A stretch of 64,000 bases of DNA from CAVSRC01 sp963743015 (GTDB taxonomy: Bacteria; Pseudomonadota; Alphaproteobacteria; Rhizobiales; Kaistiaceae), in the NCBI GenBank assembly GCA_963743015.1, contig CAVUOD010000017.1, positions 1 through 64,000 of the forward strand, in the 5' to 3' direction. How positions within the stretch are numbered: position 1 is the first letter of the stretch; every line of letters starts with the position of its first letter. Under the pieces are notes generated by a model that was not told where the DNA came from, did no database searches, and worked only from the letters and a program-made list of their open reading frames with translations. Of the stretch, positions 18,005-27,908 are shown piece by piece. The translations under genes and the position numbers were made by a program.

Positions 18005-18475
18005 ATGGATGGTGAGCCGACGGTGCTGCAAGCATTCGACATCCAACGTATCCTGGAGCTCCTGCCGCACCGCTACCCCTTCCTGATGGTCGACCGGATC
18101 GTCGATATCGACGGTGACAACGCCGCCGTCGGCATCAAGAACGTCACCTTCAACGAGCCCCATTTCGCCGGCCATTTCCCCGGCCGGCCGGTGATGCCCG
18201 GCGTGTTGATCATCGAGGGGATCGCCCAGACGGCCGGCGCCATTTGTGTGGCGTCGATGAAGAGCGCGCAGCCGCAGCTGGTCTATTTCATGACCATCGA
18301 CGAGGCCAAGTTCCGCAAGCCGGTCGTGCCCGGCGACGTACTCGAATACCACGTCAAGAAACTCAAGCAGCGGCGAAACATCTGGCGCTTCGCCGGCGAA
18401 GCTAAGGTCGGCGATACCCTGGTCGCCGAGGCAATCGTCAGCGCCATGATGGGCGAACCGCAGACCTTCAAATGA
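18005..18475 (+). CDS. fabZ: 3-hydroxyacyl-ACP dehydratase FabZ
   Basis: This 156-residue hot-dog-fold dehydratase removes water from 3-hydroxyacyl-ACP in fatty acid synthesis. The catalytic residues are in HFPGRPVMPGVLIIEGIAQ (His57 and Glu71). It starts at ATG 18005 (MDGEPTVLQAFDIQRILELLPHRYPF), and its last bases overlap lpxA as ATGA. It competes with LpxA for 3-hydroxyacyl-ACP, and the pairing of the two genes is ancient. In most relatives lpxD lies directly upstream; here only about 195 bp of non-coding sequence is found. Confidence 0.95.
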   Translation: MDGEPTVLQAFDIQRILELLPHRYPFLMVDRIVDIDGDNAAVGIKNVTFNEPHFAGHFPGRPVMPGVLIIEGIAQTAGAICVASMKSAQPQLVYFMTIDEAKFRKPVVPGDVLEYHVKKLKQRRNIWRFAGEAKVGDTLVAEAIVSAMMGEPQTFK

Positions 18476-19293
18476 GCGACATCCACCCGACTGCAATCAT
18501 CGAGGACGGCGCCCGCATCGGCGCCAATGTCACCGTTGGCCCGTATTCGCTGATCGGCAGCGAGGTGACACTCGCCGACGGCGTCGATGTCGACGTCCGC
18601 GCCATCATCCGCGGCCGCACGAGCATCGGCGAGCGCACGCGCGTCTCGGCGCAAGCCTATATCGGCGGCGCGCCGCAGGACCTCAGCTATCGCGGCGAGG
18701 ACACCACCATCGAGATCGGCGCCGACTGCATCATCCGCGAGAACACGACCGTCCATCGCGGCACCGCGCGCGGGCGCGGCATGACCACCATCGGCAATCA
18801 CTGCTTCCTGATGGCCGGCTCGCACGTCGCCCATGACTGCATGGTCGGCGACCACGTCATCCTGACCAACAACGCGCTGCTCGGCGGACATACCGAGGTC
18901 GGCGACTACGCCATTCTCGGCGGTGGCGCGGCCGTGCAGCAATTCACCCGCATCGGCGCCCATTGCTTCATCGGCGGGGTGACCGGCGTCGAGCGCGACG
19001 TGGTGCCCTATGCCATGGCCATCGGCGAGCGGGCCGCGATCATCGGCATCAACGTGCGCGGGCTGAAGCGGCGCGGCTTCGACCATGCCGAGATCATGAA
19101 GCTGCGCTCGGCGTTTCGCCTGTTCTTCGGCACCCACGGGCCGCGGGGCGAGCGCATCGCCGCGGTGGAGCGGGCTTACGGCACGGTCGCGGCCGTCGGA
19201 CCGTTCATCGATTTCCTGCGTGCCGCCGGCGATCGGCCGCTGACCCTTCCGTCGAGGGCGGGCTGGGGCCACGATGACGACCCCGACGCCTGA
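18472..19293 (+). CDS. lpxA: UDP-N-acetylglucosamine O-acyltransferase
   Basis: This 273-residue enzyme performs the first step of lipid A synthesis, transferring a 3-hydroxyacyl chain to UDP-GlcNAc. The N-terminal two thirds are a left-handed beta helix of hexapeptide repeats (IHPTAIIEDGARIGANVTVG and onward). The catalytic His lies in AGSHVAHDCMVGDH (His121 matches E. coli His125). The C-terminal helical domain follows. It overlaps fabZ by 4 bases and lpxI by about 20 bases, so the three are probably translated together. Confidence 0.96.
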   Translation: MSDIHPTAIIEDGARIGANVTVGPYSLIGSEVTLADGVDVDVRAIIRGRTSIGERTRVSAQAYIGGAPQDLSYRGEDTTIEIGADCIIRENTTVHRGTARGRGMTTIGNHCFLMAGSHVAHDCMVGDHVILTNNALLGGHTEVGDYAILGGGAAVQQFTRIGAHCFIGGVTGVERDVVPYAMAIGERAAIIGINVRGLKRRGFDHAEIMKLRSAFRLFFGTHGPRGERIAAVERAYGTVAAVGPFIDFLRAAGDRPLTLPSRAGWGHDDDPDA

Positions 19294-20155
19294 GGCCGAG
19301 GGCGAGCCGCTGGCGATCCTGGCGGCGGGCGGCAACGTGCCGTTCCAGGTGGCCAGCGCCGCCACCGCGGCCGGGCGCAAGGTTCTGGTCATCGGTCTGG
19401 AGGGCGAGGCCGACGACCGGCTGAAGGCCTTTCGCTACGAGACCATCAAATGGGGCCAGTTCGGCCGCGTCGAGGGCCTGGTATCGGCGCATGGGGCGCG
19501 CGATATCGTGCTGATCGGTTCGATCAGCCGGCGGCCCGATTTCCGCAATATGGGCGTCGATCTCGGCACGCTGCGCCTGCTGCCGCGCATCCTGAAGGGG
19601 ATCGTCGGCGGCGACGATCAGGTGCTCGGCAATCTCATCGCCTATCTCGAGGAACGCGGCTTCCGCGTGATCGGCGCCCACGAGGTCGCGCCCGAACTGG
19701 TCGCCGGTGCAGGGCAATTGGCCGGCCCGAAGGCGGCGCAGGCGGTGCTCGATGACGCCCGCGTGGCGATGGATGCGGCGCGGGCAATCGGCGAACGCGA
19801 CATCGGCCAGGCCGCGGTGGCGGTCAACGGGCTGGTGGTGGCGGTGGAAGCGGCCGAAGGCACCGACGCCATGCTGGAGCGGGTCGGCGAACTGCATGCC
19901 ATGGGGCGGGTGAAATGGTCGGGCCGCGCCGGCGTGCTGGCCAAATGCTCCAAGCCGCAGCAGGACCTGCGCGTCGACATGCCGACCATCGGCCCGCGCA
20001 CGGTCACCGGCGTCGTCAAGGCGGGGCTTGCCGGCATCGTGATCGAGGCCGGCCGGGTGATGATCGCCGAGCGCGCCGAGACGCTGAAGGCGGCCGAGGA
20101 AAGCGGCACCTTCATCCTTGCCGCCGCCGACGGCGACGTGCGGCGGACGCGATGA
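19274..20155 (+). CDS. lpxI: UDP-2,3-diacylglucosamine diphosphatase LpxI
   Basis: This 293-residue enzyme makes lipid X from UDP-2,3-diacyl-GlcN. It belongs to the LpxI (DUF1009) type that replaces LpxH in alphaproteobacteria. Recognisable segments are PLAILAAGGNVPFQVASAA, FGRVEGLVSAHGARDIVLIGSISRRPDF, VVAVEAAEGTDAMLERV and KCSKPQQDLRVDMPTIGPRTV, which bind metal and substrate. The gene begins inside the end of lpxA and its stop overlaps the start of lpxB (ATGA at 20152-20155). Confidence 0.94.
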   Translation: MTTPTPEAEGEPLAILAAGGNVPFQVASAATAAGRKVLVIGLEGEADDRLKAFRYETIKWGQFGRVEGLVSAHGARDIVLIGSISRRPDFRNMGVDLGTLRLLPRILKGIVGGDDQVLGNLIAYLEERGFRVIGAHEVAPELVAGAGQLAGPKAAQAVLDDARVAMDAARAIGERDIGQAAVAVNGLVVAVEAAEGTDAMLERVGELHAMGRVKWSGRAGVLAKCSKPQQDLRVDMPTIGPRTVTGVVKAGLAGIVIEAGRVMIAERAETLKAAEESGTFILAAADGDVRRTR

Positions 20156-21347
20156 CCGCGCGACCTTGCGGCGCGGCGCGCCGCTCAAGGTCTTCCTCAT
20201 CGCCGGCGAGGAGTTGGGCGATGCGCTCGGCGGCCGGCTGATGCAGGCGCTGGCGCAGGCGACCGGCGGCACGGTGCGCTTTTCCGGGGTCGGCGGCCGC
20301 GCGGATGGCCGAGCAGGGCCTGACCTCGCTGTTTCCGATGGAAGAGATCGCGCTGCACGGGATGACCGCGGTGCTCGCGCGCCTGCCGCAGCTCATGCGG
20401 CGGATCGAGGAGACGGCGGCGGCGGTGCTGGCCGCCGAGCCCGACGTGCTGATCGCCATCGACTGCCCGGCCTTCAGCCTGCGCGTCGCCAAGCGAGTGC
20501 GCCGGCAGAACCGGCGGATCGCGATCGTCGACTACGTCTCGCCGCAGGTCTGGGCCTATTGGCAGTTCCGGGCGCGCAGGATGGCGCGCTTCGTCGACCG
20601 GGTGCTCGCCATCCTGCCCTTCGAGCCGGAGTTCCACCGCCGGCTCGGCGGGCCGCCCTGCACCTATGTCGGCCACCCGCTGATCACGCGGCTGGGCGAA
20701 TTGCGCCCGGCGGCGGGCGAGCGGGCGCCGCTCGACGGCGGCAGGCCGCCGGTGCTGCTGGTGCTGCCGGGAAGCCGGCGGAGCGAGATCGCGCGCCTGA
20801 CGGCGCCGTTCGGCGAGACGGTCGGCCGGGTCGTACAGCAATGCGGGCCGCTCGAGGTGGTGCTGCCGGCGGTGCCGCGGCTCATCGACGAGATCCGGGC
20901 GCGGGTCGCCGACTGGCCGGTGAAGCCGACGATCGTCGAAGGCGAGGCGGAGAAGCTCGCAGCCTTCCGGCGGGCGCATGCGGCGCTCGCCGCCTCCGGC
21001 ACGGTATCGCTGGAACTGGCGCTGTCGGCCGTGCCGACGGTGGTCGCCTATCGCACCGACCCGCTGGTGCGGCCGTTCAAGTGGATGCTGAAGGCGAAGT
21101 CGATCGTGCTGCCCAACCTGATCCTCGACGAGCTGGCGATCCCCGAATTCATCGATGCGCGACAGCGACCCGACGCGGCTGGCGGCGGCGCTGGTGCCGC
21201 TGCTCAGCGACAGCCCGGAGCGGGCGGCGCAGCTTGCCGCCTTCCAGCGGCTGGAGCGGCTGATGGACCCCGACGGCCCGGCGCCCAGCGCGCGGGCGGC
21301 GCGAGGCGGTGCTGGAGACGCTGAAAACGCGGCAGGTGCCGGCGTAG
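20152..21347 (+). CDS. lpxB: Lipid-A-disaccharide synthase (several apparent frameshifts)
   Basis: LpxB joins lipid X to UDP-diacylglucosamine. Across breaks near 20170, 20303, 21155 and 21297 the sequence reads as a normal protein of about 395 residues: PLKVFLIAGEELGDALGGRLM, MAEQGLTSLFPMEEIALHGM, DYVSPQVWAYWQFRARRM, LVLPGSRRSEIARL, ASGTVSLELAL and the tail EAVLETLKTRQVPA ending in TAG at 21345. The first change is a missing base and the other three are extra bases. No second lpxB is visible and the enzyme is needed for lipid A, so sequence errors are the best explanation. Its ATG overlaps the lpxI stop. Confidence 0.88.
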
Positions 21348-21412
21348 GACATCCTTCCCTGTTCATGCCCGCGCAGGCGGGGACGAACGGAAATCGGCAA
21401 GGTCCGAGACAC

Positions 21413-21440
21413 AAAAGCCCTCTCCCCGGTGGGAGAGGGC
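21413..21440 (-). terminator. Intrinsic terminator of gltA
   Basis: A 10-bp perfect stem (GCCCTCTCCC / GGGAGAGGGC, 4-base loop) followed on the reverse strand by TTTTGTG lies 27 bp after the gltA stop. It also sits downstream of lpxB on the other strand, so it may serve both convergent units. Confidence 0.8.
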
Positions 21441-21466
21441 CTTCGGATTCCGTGCGACCGCCGCGA

Positions 21467-22784
21467 TCAGCGCCGCTTGGAGATCGGCACGTATTCGCGC
21501 TCGGCGGCGCCGGTGTAGAGCTGGCGCGGGCGGCCGATGCGCTGCGACGGGTCCTCGATCATCTCCTTCCACTGGGCGATCCAGCCGACCGTGCGCGCCA
21601 CCGCGAAGAGCACGGTGAACATGGTGGTCGGGAAGCCCAGCGCCTTCAGCGTGATGCCCGAATAGAAGTCGATGTTCGGATAGAGCTTCTTCTCGATGAA
21701 ATACTCGTCGGTGAGCGCGATGCGCTCCAGCTCCATGGCGACTTCGAGCAGCGGATCGTCCTGGATGCCGAGCTCCTGCAGCACCTCGTGGGTGGTCTTC
21801 TGCATGATCTTGGCGCGCGGGTCGTAGTTCTTGTAGACCCGGTGGCCGAAGCCCATCAGGCGGAAGGGATCGTTCTTGTCCTTGGCCTTGGCGATGTATT
21901 CGGGGATGCGGTCGACCGTGCCGATCTCCTGCAGCATGTTGAGCGCCGCCTCGTTGGCGCCGCCATGCGCCGGCCCCCACAGGCAGGCGATGCCGGCGGC
22001 GATGCAGGCGAAGGGATTGGCGCCCGACGAGCCGGCGAGCCGCACCGTCGAGGTCGAGGCGTTCTGCTCGTGATCGGCGTGCAGGATGAAGATGCGGTCC
22101 ATGGCGCGGGCCAGCACCGGATTGACCTTGTATTCCTCGCAGGGCACCGAGAAGCACATGCGCAGGAAGTTCGACGAGAAGTCGAGCGCGTTCAGCGGAT
22201 AAACGAAGGGCTGGCCGGTGTGGTACTTGTAGGCCATCGCCGCGATCGTCGGCATCTTGGCGATCATGCGCAGCGAGGCGATCATGCGCTGGTGCGGATC
22301 GGTGATGTCGGTGGAGTCGTGGTAGAAGGCCGACATGGCGCCGACGACGCCGCACATCACCGCCATCGGATGCGCGTCGCGGCGGAAGCCGCTGAAGAAG
22401 CTGGTCATCTGCTCGTGGACCATCGTGTGGTAGGTCACGCGATGGTCGAAGTCGGCCTTCTGCGCCGGCGTCGGCAGTTCGCCGTAGAGCAGCAGGTAGC
22501 AGGTCTCGAGGAAATCGCCGTGCTCGGCGAGCTGCTCGATCGGGTAGCCGCGGTAGAGGAGCACGCCCTGGTCGCCGTCGATATAGGTGATGGCGGATTC
22601 GCAGGACGCCGTCGAGGTGAAGCCGGGGTCGTAGGTGAAGCGGCCGGTGTCGCGATAAAGCGTGCCGATGTCGATGACGTCGGGGCCGATGGTGCCCTGG
22701 CGCACCTTCAGGTCCCAGCTGTCGCTCACCAATGCAAAGCCGTGCCGTCTCGCCCGGCGTTTCCGAATTATTCGCAGTGGCCAT
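21467..22784 (-). CDS. gltA: Citrate synthase (apparent +1 frameshift)
   Basis: This enzyme condenses acetyl-CoA and oxaloacetate at the entry to the TCA cycle. The start MATANNSETPGETARL at 22784 is separated from the rest by one extra T near 22737 (CTTTGC where CTTGC keeps frame). From SDSWDLKVRQGTIGPDVIDI the protein is uninterrupted for over 400 residues, with TYDPGFTSTASCESAITYIDGDQGVLLYRGYPI, LHADHEQNASTSTVRLAGS (catalytic His), GPAHGGANEAAL and RLMGFGHRVYKNYDPRAK. About 438 residues, the type I hexameric length. It sits directly downstream of gltX on the same strand, with a gap of about 145 bp. Confidence 0.93.
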
Positions 22785-22929
22785 AAACCAAGCGCCTTGT
22801 CGTTGGGATTGTGAAAGCGGGGTGTCGCGCAAGTGTATTTGTTGCGACGCAACAAGTCCATCACGCGGGCGTGGGCAGAGCCGGCATAAATAGCGCATCG
22901 CGGCGCGCCGTCCAGCGGCAATGGGCGCG

Positions 22930-24356
22930 TCAGCTTGCCGCCTGATCGGCGATGCGCGCAAGGCTTTCCGTCGCGGCCGAGGATGACCAGAACCTCGAAG
23001 ATGCCGGGCGAGGCGGTGCGGCCGGTGAGCGCAGCGCGCAGCGGTTGCGCGATCTTGCCGAGTTTCAGCTCCCGGGCGCCGGCAAACGCCTTGACCGCGG
23101 CTTCGGTGGCGGCGACCGACCAGTCGTCGAGCGCCTCCAGTGCGGGCAGCAGGGCGGCGAGCAGTCTGCGGGCGTCGGCATCGAGCAGGACCTCGGCCGC
23201 CTTGTCGAGGACGAGCGGCCGTTCGGCGGTGATGAAGCCGGCGCCGGCGATGAGGTCGTTGAGGGTCTTCGCGCGCTCCTTGAGCAGCGGCAGGGCGGCC
23301 TTCACGGCGCTGCCGTGCTCGCTTCAGGCTGGCCTGCGAAGGCCTCGCCCTCGGGCAGATGGGGCAGGGCGGCAACGAGCGTATCGTAGAGCGCGTCGTC
23401 CGATTGCTTGCGCAGGTAATGGGCGTTGACGCTCTCCAGCTTGGCGAAATCGAAGCGCGCCGCGCCGCGGCCGATGCCGTCGATGTCGAACCAGGCGATC
23501 ATGTCGTCGAGCGCCATGATCTCGTCGTCGCCGTGGCTCCAGCCGAGGCGGACGAGATAGTTGATGCAGCGCCTCGGGCAGGTAGCCCATGGCGCGATAG
23601 GCATCGACGCCGAGCGCCCCGTGGCGCTTGGACAGCTTGGCGCCGTCCGGCCCGTGGATGAGCGGGATGTGGGCCATGACCGGCAGCGGCCAGCCGAGCG
23701 CGTCGTAGAGGATCTTCTGGCGGGCGCCATTGGTCAGGTGGTCGTCGCCGCGGATGATGTGGGTGACGCCCATGTCGTGGTCGTCGACGACGACGGCGAG
23801 CATGTAGGTGGGCGTGCCGTCCGAGCGCAGGACGATGAAATCGTCGAGGTCGCTGTTGGGGAAGGCGACTCGGCCCTGGACCTGGTCCTCGATCGTCGTC
23901 TCGCCGCCCTCGCGGCGCCTTGATGCGGATGACCGGGGCGACGCCCGCCGGCGCCTCGGCGGGGTCGCGGTCGCGCCAGCGCCCGTCATAGCGGGCGAAG
24001 CGGCCCTCGGCGCGGGCCTGGGCGCGCATCTCGTTCAGCTCCTCGGCCGTGTCATAGGCGTAATAGGCCTTGCCGGAGGCGACCAGCGCCTCGGCCGCCT
24101 CGCGGTGGCGGTCGGCGCGGGCGAACTGGTGGATCGCCTCGCCGTCCCAGGTGAGGCCGAGCCAGGTGAGCCCGTCGAGGATGGCGGCGATCGCCGCGTC
24201 GGTGGAGCGCTCGCGGTCGGTGTCCTCGATCCTGAGCAGCATCTTGCCGCCGGTGTGGCGGGCATAGAGCCAGTTGAACAGCGCCGTGCGCGCCCCGCCG
24301 ATATGGAGGAAGCCGGTGGGCGAGGGGGCGAAGCGGGTGACGACGGGTGCGGACAT
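22930..24356 (-). CDS. gltX: Glutamyl-tRNA synthetase (several apparent frameshifts)
   Basis: This enzyme charges tRNA-Glu. From ATG 24356 the class I start MSAPVVTRFAPSPTGFLHIGGARTALFNW includes the HIGH-type motif HIGG. Breaks near 23925, 23580, 23322 and 22977 separate the blocks ETTIEDQVQGRVAFPNSDLDDFIVLRSDG, KLSKRHGALGVDAYRAMGYLPEAL (the KMSKS-type KLSKR), NYLVRLGWSHGDDEIM, ALPLLKERAKTLNDL and the end ESLARIADQAAS. The total of about 475 residues is normal. Three breaks are extra bases and one is a missing base. With an essential gene and no other copy in view, sequence error is the likely cause. Confidence 0.9.
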
Positions 24357-24442
24357 GGAAGGGCTGACGATTGCGGAAGGCGGGCGTCCTGTACCATAGG
24401 TGCGGCGGGCGATGTCAGCCCTCAGGACAGCAGAGTTCCTCG

Positions 24443-24954
24443 ATGGAATTTCCCGGATTTCGTCATTCGCCGGCTGGAGCCGGGGCCGGACACCGAGACT
24501 TTTCGCGACGATCCGCCTGGAATTGCTGAAGAAGAGCCCGGACTCCTTCGGCAGCGATTTCGCCAGCGAGAACGGCAGGCCGCCGGAATGGTTCGCCGAG
24601 CGGCTGACGACAAGCGACGTGTTCGGCGCCTTCCACGGCGAGGAATTGCTGGGAATCGCCGGGATTCCAGGCGGAGCAGAGGGCGAAGCGGGCGCATAAG
24701 GGGATGCTGTGGGCGGTCTATGTGCGGCCGGCCAAGGGCGCAGCGCCGGGGTGGCGCGGCGCCTGGTGGAGGCCGTGCTGGAACACGCCAGGGCCCGCGT
24801 CGAGCAGGTCAATCTCGCCGTCGACCGGCGCAACATGCATGCCCGCCGGCTCTACACCAGCCTCGGTTTTGTCGAATACGGGCTGGAGAAGAACGCCCTC
24901 AAGATCGGCGACCGCTATCTCGACGACGTGCTGATGGTGCGCTCGTTCGTCTGA
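24443..24954 (+). CDS. GNAT-family N-acetyltransferase (several apparent frameshifts)
   Basis: Divergent from gltX. Joining pieces across shifts near 24455, 24513, 24662 and 24750 gives about 170 residues: MEFP, DFVIRRLEPGPDTETFRD, IRLELLKKSPDSFGSDFASE, VFGAFHGEELLGIAG, KRAHKGMLWAVYVRPA, GVARRLVEAVLEHARARVEQV and LAVDRRNMHARRLYTSLGF, ending VLMVRSFV. The VYVRPA...GVARRLVE segment is the acetyl-CoA-binding motif A of the GNAT fold, and the NxxARRLYxxxGF helix is motif B. The substrate cannot be told. Four breaks in 500 bp make either local sequence error or real decay possible. Confidence 0.65.
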
Positions 24955-25038
24955 AACCGGCTCTTGGCGTACGCCAATGGATTTGGCAGATAGACGGCGC
25001 AAGGCCGGCGAAACAGCGCCGGCCACAGGAATTCCATG

Positions 25039-26721
25039 ATGACCACTGAAACAACGACGCGCGAGCCGGGCAGGACTTCATCCGCGACATCGTGCGCGGC
25101 GATCTCGCCGCCGGCCGGCATACCGGCATCGTCACCCGCTTTCCGCCCGAGCCGAACGGCTACCTGCATATCGGCCACGCCAAGTCGATCTGCCTGAACT
25201 TCGGCGTCGCCCAGGAATTCGGCGGGCGCTGCAACCTGCGCTTCGACGACACCAATCCGGTGAAGGAGGAGCAGGAATATATCGACTCCATCAAGCGCGA
25301 CGTGCACTGGCTGGGCTTCGACTGGGGCGAGCACCTCTATCACGCCTCCGACTATTTCGAGCAGCTCTACGAATGGGCCGAGGACCTGATCCGCGCCGGC
25401 AAGGCCTATGTCGACGACCAGAGCGCGGAGGAGACGCGCGCCGCCCGCGGCACGCTGACCGAAGCGGGCACGAACAGCCCGTTCCGCGACCGCTCGATCG
25501 AGGAGAACCTCGATCTCTTCCGCCGCATGCGCGCCGGCGAGTTTCCCAACGGTGCGCGGGTGCTGCGCGCCAAGATCGACATGGCGGCGGGCAACATCAA
25601 CCTGCGCGATCCGGTGCTCTACCGCATCCTGCATGCGGCCCATCCGCGCACCGGCGATCAATGGTGCATCTATCCGAGCTACGACTTCGCCCACGGCCAG
25701 TCGGACGCGATCGAGGGCGTGACGCATTCGCTGTGCACGCTGGAATTTGCCGATCACCGGCCGCTCTACGACTGGCTGCTCGACAACCTGCCGGTGCCGT
25801 CGCGGCCGCACCAGACCGAGTTCGCCCGGCTCAACCTCGACTACACGGTGCTCTCCAAGCGCGTGCTGACGACGCTGGTGCGCGACGGCCATGTGTCGGG
25901 CTGGGACGATCCGCGCATGCCGACCCTCGCCGGCCTGCGCCGGCGCGGCGTGCCGCCGGAGGCGATCCGCGCCTTCGCAACGGCAATCGGCGTGGCGCGG
26001 GCCGACAGCCGCGTCGACGTCGCCATGTTCGACAATGCGGTGCGCGAGGCGCTGAACAGGACGGCCGTGCGGCGCATGGCGGTGCTGCGCCCGCTGAAGG
26101 TGACGATCGAGAACTATCCGGAAGGGCAGAGCGAGCAGCTCGAGGCGGTGAACAATCCGGAGGACCCGGGCGCCGGCACGCGGCAGGTGACCTTCGGCCG
26201 CGAGATCTACGTCGAGCGCGACGACTTCATGGAGGACCCGCCGAAGAAGTTCTTCCGCCTGGCGCCCGGCGCCGAGGTGCGCCTGCGCTACGCCTATTTC
26301 GTCCGCTGCAAGGACGTGGTGAAGGACGCCGGCGGCGAGGTGGTGGAGCTCATCTGCACCTACGACCCGGAGACACGCGGCGGCAACTCGCCGCCCGACG
26401 GGCGCAAGGTGAAGGGCACGCTGCACTGGGTATCGGCGGCGGACTTGGTCGCGGCCGAGGTGCGGCTCATCGGTCCGCTGTTCACGCGGCCCGATCCGGA
26501 CGTCGGCAACTTCGCCGAGGAGCTCAATCCGGACTTGCTGGTGGTGCTCTCCGACGCACGGCTGGAGCCGGCGATCGTCGAGGGCAATGACGACGCGCCG
26601 ATGCAGTTCGAGCGGCAGGGCTATTTCAAGCGCGACCAGGACTTCGACGCCGGGCAAGCCGGTCTTCGTGCGCACCATCGGACTGCGCGATACCTACGCC
26701 AAGGTGGTGGCGGGGCGCTGA
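25039..26721 (+). CDS. glnS: Glutaminyl-tRNA synthetase (two compensating apparent frameshifts)
   Basis: A class I synthetase of about 560 residues. The start is at ATG 25039 or the ATG 3 bases earlier; a missing base near 25070 separates MTTETTTREPG from DFIRDIVRGDLAAGRHTGIV. The core is intact: TRFPPEPNGYLHIGHAKSI (HIGH), NLRFDDTNPVKEE, YPSYDFAHGQSDAIEGVTHSL and VLSKRVL (KMSKS-type). An extra base near 26650 precedes the true end KPVFVRTIGLRDTYAKVVAGR with TGA at 26719-26721; without it the frame would run into the REP-like repeat downstream. Carrying GlnS implies direct charging of tRNA-Gln. Confidence 0.9.
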
Positions 26722-26733
26722 GGGTTTCCGTTC

Positions 26734-26776
26734 CCCGGGCGCGGCGCAGCATGGAAGTGGTGCGCTGCAGAGCCGG
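26734..26776. repeat. REP-like palindrome next to the 3' end of the IS110 element
   Basis: An imperfect palindrome of the type scattered between genes in Rhizobiales: CCCGGGCGC, GGCGCAGC, a short loop, GTGCGCTGC, then AGAGCCGG. It starts 12 bp after glnS and ends just before the presumed transposon end. Its outer arm is incomplete compared with the partner at 27909-27957 (GCCGG where CCCGG would be expected on the reverse strand), which suggests that the element inserted at the edge of this repeat. Confidence 0.6.
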
Positions 26777-26793
26777 CAACTGTGTTTTTGGGA

Positions 26794-27723
26794 TCATGCT
26801 CGGAAGGGCTGTTGGTCCCTGATGACGGCGTTGAGGATGGTGAGGAGCTTTCGAGCGACGGCGATGGTGGCGAGCTTGACGGGTTTGCCGGCGTTGATGA
26901 GGCGTTTGTAGAAGGCGATGAAGCGCGGGGCGTGGCGGGCTGCACTGGAGGCGGCGACATAGAGGGCATCGCGGACGCGCTTGCGGCCGCCGCGGATGGA
27001 GCGCTGGCCACGGCGGATGCCGCTGTCGTTGTTGAAGGGCGCCAGCCCGGCGAGCGCCGACAACTGGCGCGGCGGCCGACGGCCGAGTTCGGGCAGCAAA
27101 GCGAGAAGGACGGTGGCGGTGACCGGTCCGACGCCAGGCACCGAGGCCAACAGGTGGCGGTCGCGGTCGAGATCGGGAGTGGCGGCGATGGCCGCGGCGA
27201 TCTTCGCATCGAAGGCTTCGATCGCCGCGTCGAGCCAGGCGATGTGGTCGGCGATGCTGGCCAGCGAGACCGGATCGAAGCATTCGCTGCGGCGGGTACG
27301 TTCCTGCTGGCGGATGGCGACGAGCTGGTCACGGCGCTTGCTGAGCAAGGCAAGGTGCTGGCGTTCCTCGCTCCTGTCGTCCTGGGGTGGCGGCCGCAGG
27401 GATTGGGCCATGACCGCCAGCATGCGGGCGTCGACGGCATCGGTCTTGGCGAGGAAGCCGGCGGCACGGGCGAAGTCGCGGGCGCGGGCGGGGTTGACCC
27501 GGGCGAAGCGGACGCCGGCGGCGGCGAGAGCCTGTCTGAGGACGAGGTCGTAGCGGCCGGTTGCCTCGAACAGCACGAAGGCGTCGCGCTGTGCCCAGTC
27601 CTGGACCAGGTCGGCGAGCTCCGAGGCGGTGTTGTCGATGCGCCGCGGCATGGCGGAGGGGTCGAAGATGTCGAGATGGTTCTTGGAGACGTCGATTCCG
27701 ATGAAGCCAGGGGCTATGATCAT
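26794..27723 (-). CDS. IS110-family transposase (RuvC-like DEDD recombinase)
   Basis: This 309-residue protein has the two-domain plan of IS110 recombinases. The N-terminal RuvC-like domain begins MIIAPGFIGIDVSKNHLDIF (first acidic residue Asp11) and includes FEATGRYD and the KTDAVDARMLA motif with two further acidic residues. The C-terminal Transposase_20 domain contains SVPGVGPVTATVLLALLPELG and ALYVAASSAARHAPRF, where family members carry the catalytic Ser. The frame is open for 23 codons further upstream (ATG 27792), but homologues start near the FIGIDVSK block, and the region above 27723 looks like structured RNA. The frame is intact, so the element may be active. Confidence 0.92.
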   Translation of the reverse strand: MIIAPGFIGIDVSKNHLDIFDPSAMPRRIDNTASELADLVQDWAQRDAFVLFEATGRYDLVLRQALAAAGVRFARVNPARARDFARAAGFLAKTDAVDARMLAVMAQSLRPPPQDDRSEERQHLALLSKRRDQLVAIRQQERTRRSECFDPVSLASIADHIAWLDAAIEAFDAKIAAAIAATPDLDRDRHLLASVPGVGPVTATVLLALLPELGRRPPRQLSALAGLAPFNNDSGIRRGQRSIRGGRKRVRDALYVAASSAARHAPRFIAFYKRLINAGKPVKLATIAVARKLLTILNAVIRDQQPFRA

Positions 27724-27900
27724 GGCGCCTATCCCTGTGCTGCGAGGTCCGTTGCAATCGGCCTCGGTCAAAAGTTCAGGTTGGGTGTTCAAGGGCGGGC
27801 GGGGATCAAAAGAGCCGGATCACGGTCTACAAGGACCAGGGACCTAACGATCTCCCGCCCGCACCTGCATCCTGGCATATCTCCAACACACAGGGGCCCA
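27724..27900 (-). ncRNA. Candidate IS110 bridge-RNA-like structured region
   Basis: The noncoding 5' end of the element, where IS110-group elements encode a bridge RNA, is about 180 bases long. On the transposase strand, GCGGGCGGG(A)GATC at 27862-27849 pairs with GATCCCCGCCCGC at 27807-27795: a 13-bp stem with one bulge. It closes a 41-base loop containing a small hairpin (GGTC, 6-base loop, GACC). The two unpaired arms carry GGTCCC and CCGGCTCT, hexamer and octamer also present in the flanking REP-like repeats. A second hairpin (GAGGCCG/CGGACCTC) follows before the start codon. The exact RNA ends are unknown. Confidence 0.5.
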
Positions 27901-27908
27901 AGCGCGAT

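Larger units (their letters stand above)
26777..27908 (-). mobile_element. IS110-family insertion sequence (ends estimated)
   Basis: The element consists of one transposase gene, about 17 bp of noncoding sequence after its stop and about 185 bp before its start, giving roughly 1.1 kb. No terminal inverted repeats or target duplication are visible, which is normal for IS110. The boundaries are inferred from the REP-like palindromes on either side: AGAGCCGG ends at 26776 and GGGTCCC begins at 27909. It lies between glnS and comEC without disrupting either gene. Confidence 0.65.

Noticed and set aside
21155..22786. Long forward frame of 543 codons opposite gltA and the end of lpxB
   Set aside because: It is the reverse complement of well-conserved citrate synthase codons, with an Arg/Asp/His-rich product; open only because of high GC.
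20152..24356. lpxB, gltX and gltA as true pseudogenes
   Set aside because: All segments are well conserved on both sides of each break, the genes are essential or central, and the breaks are mostly single extra bases; sequence error is simpler.
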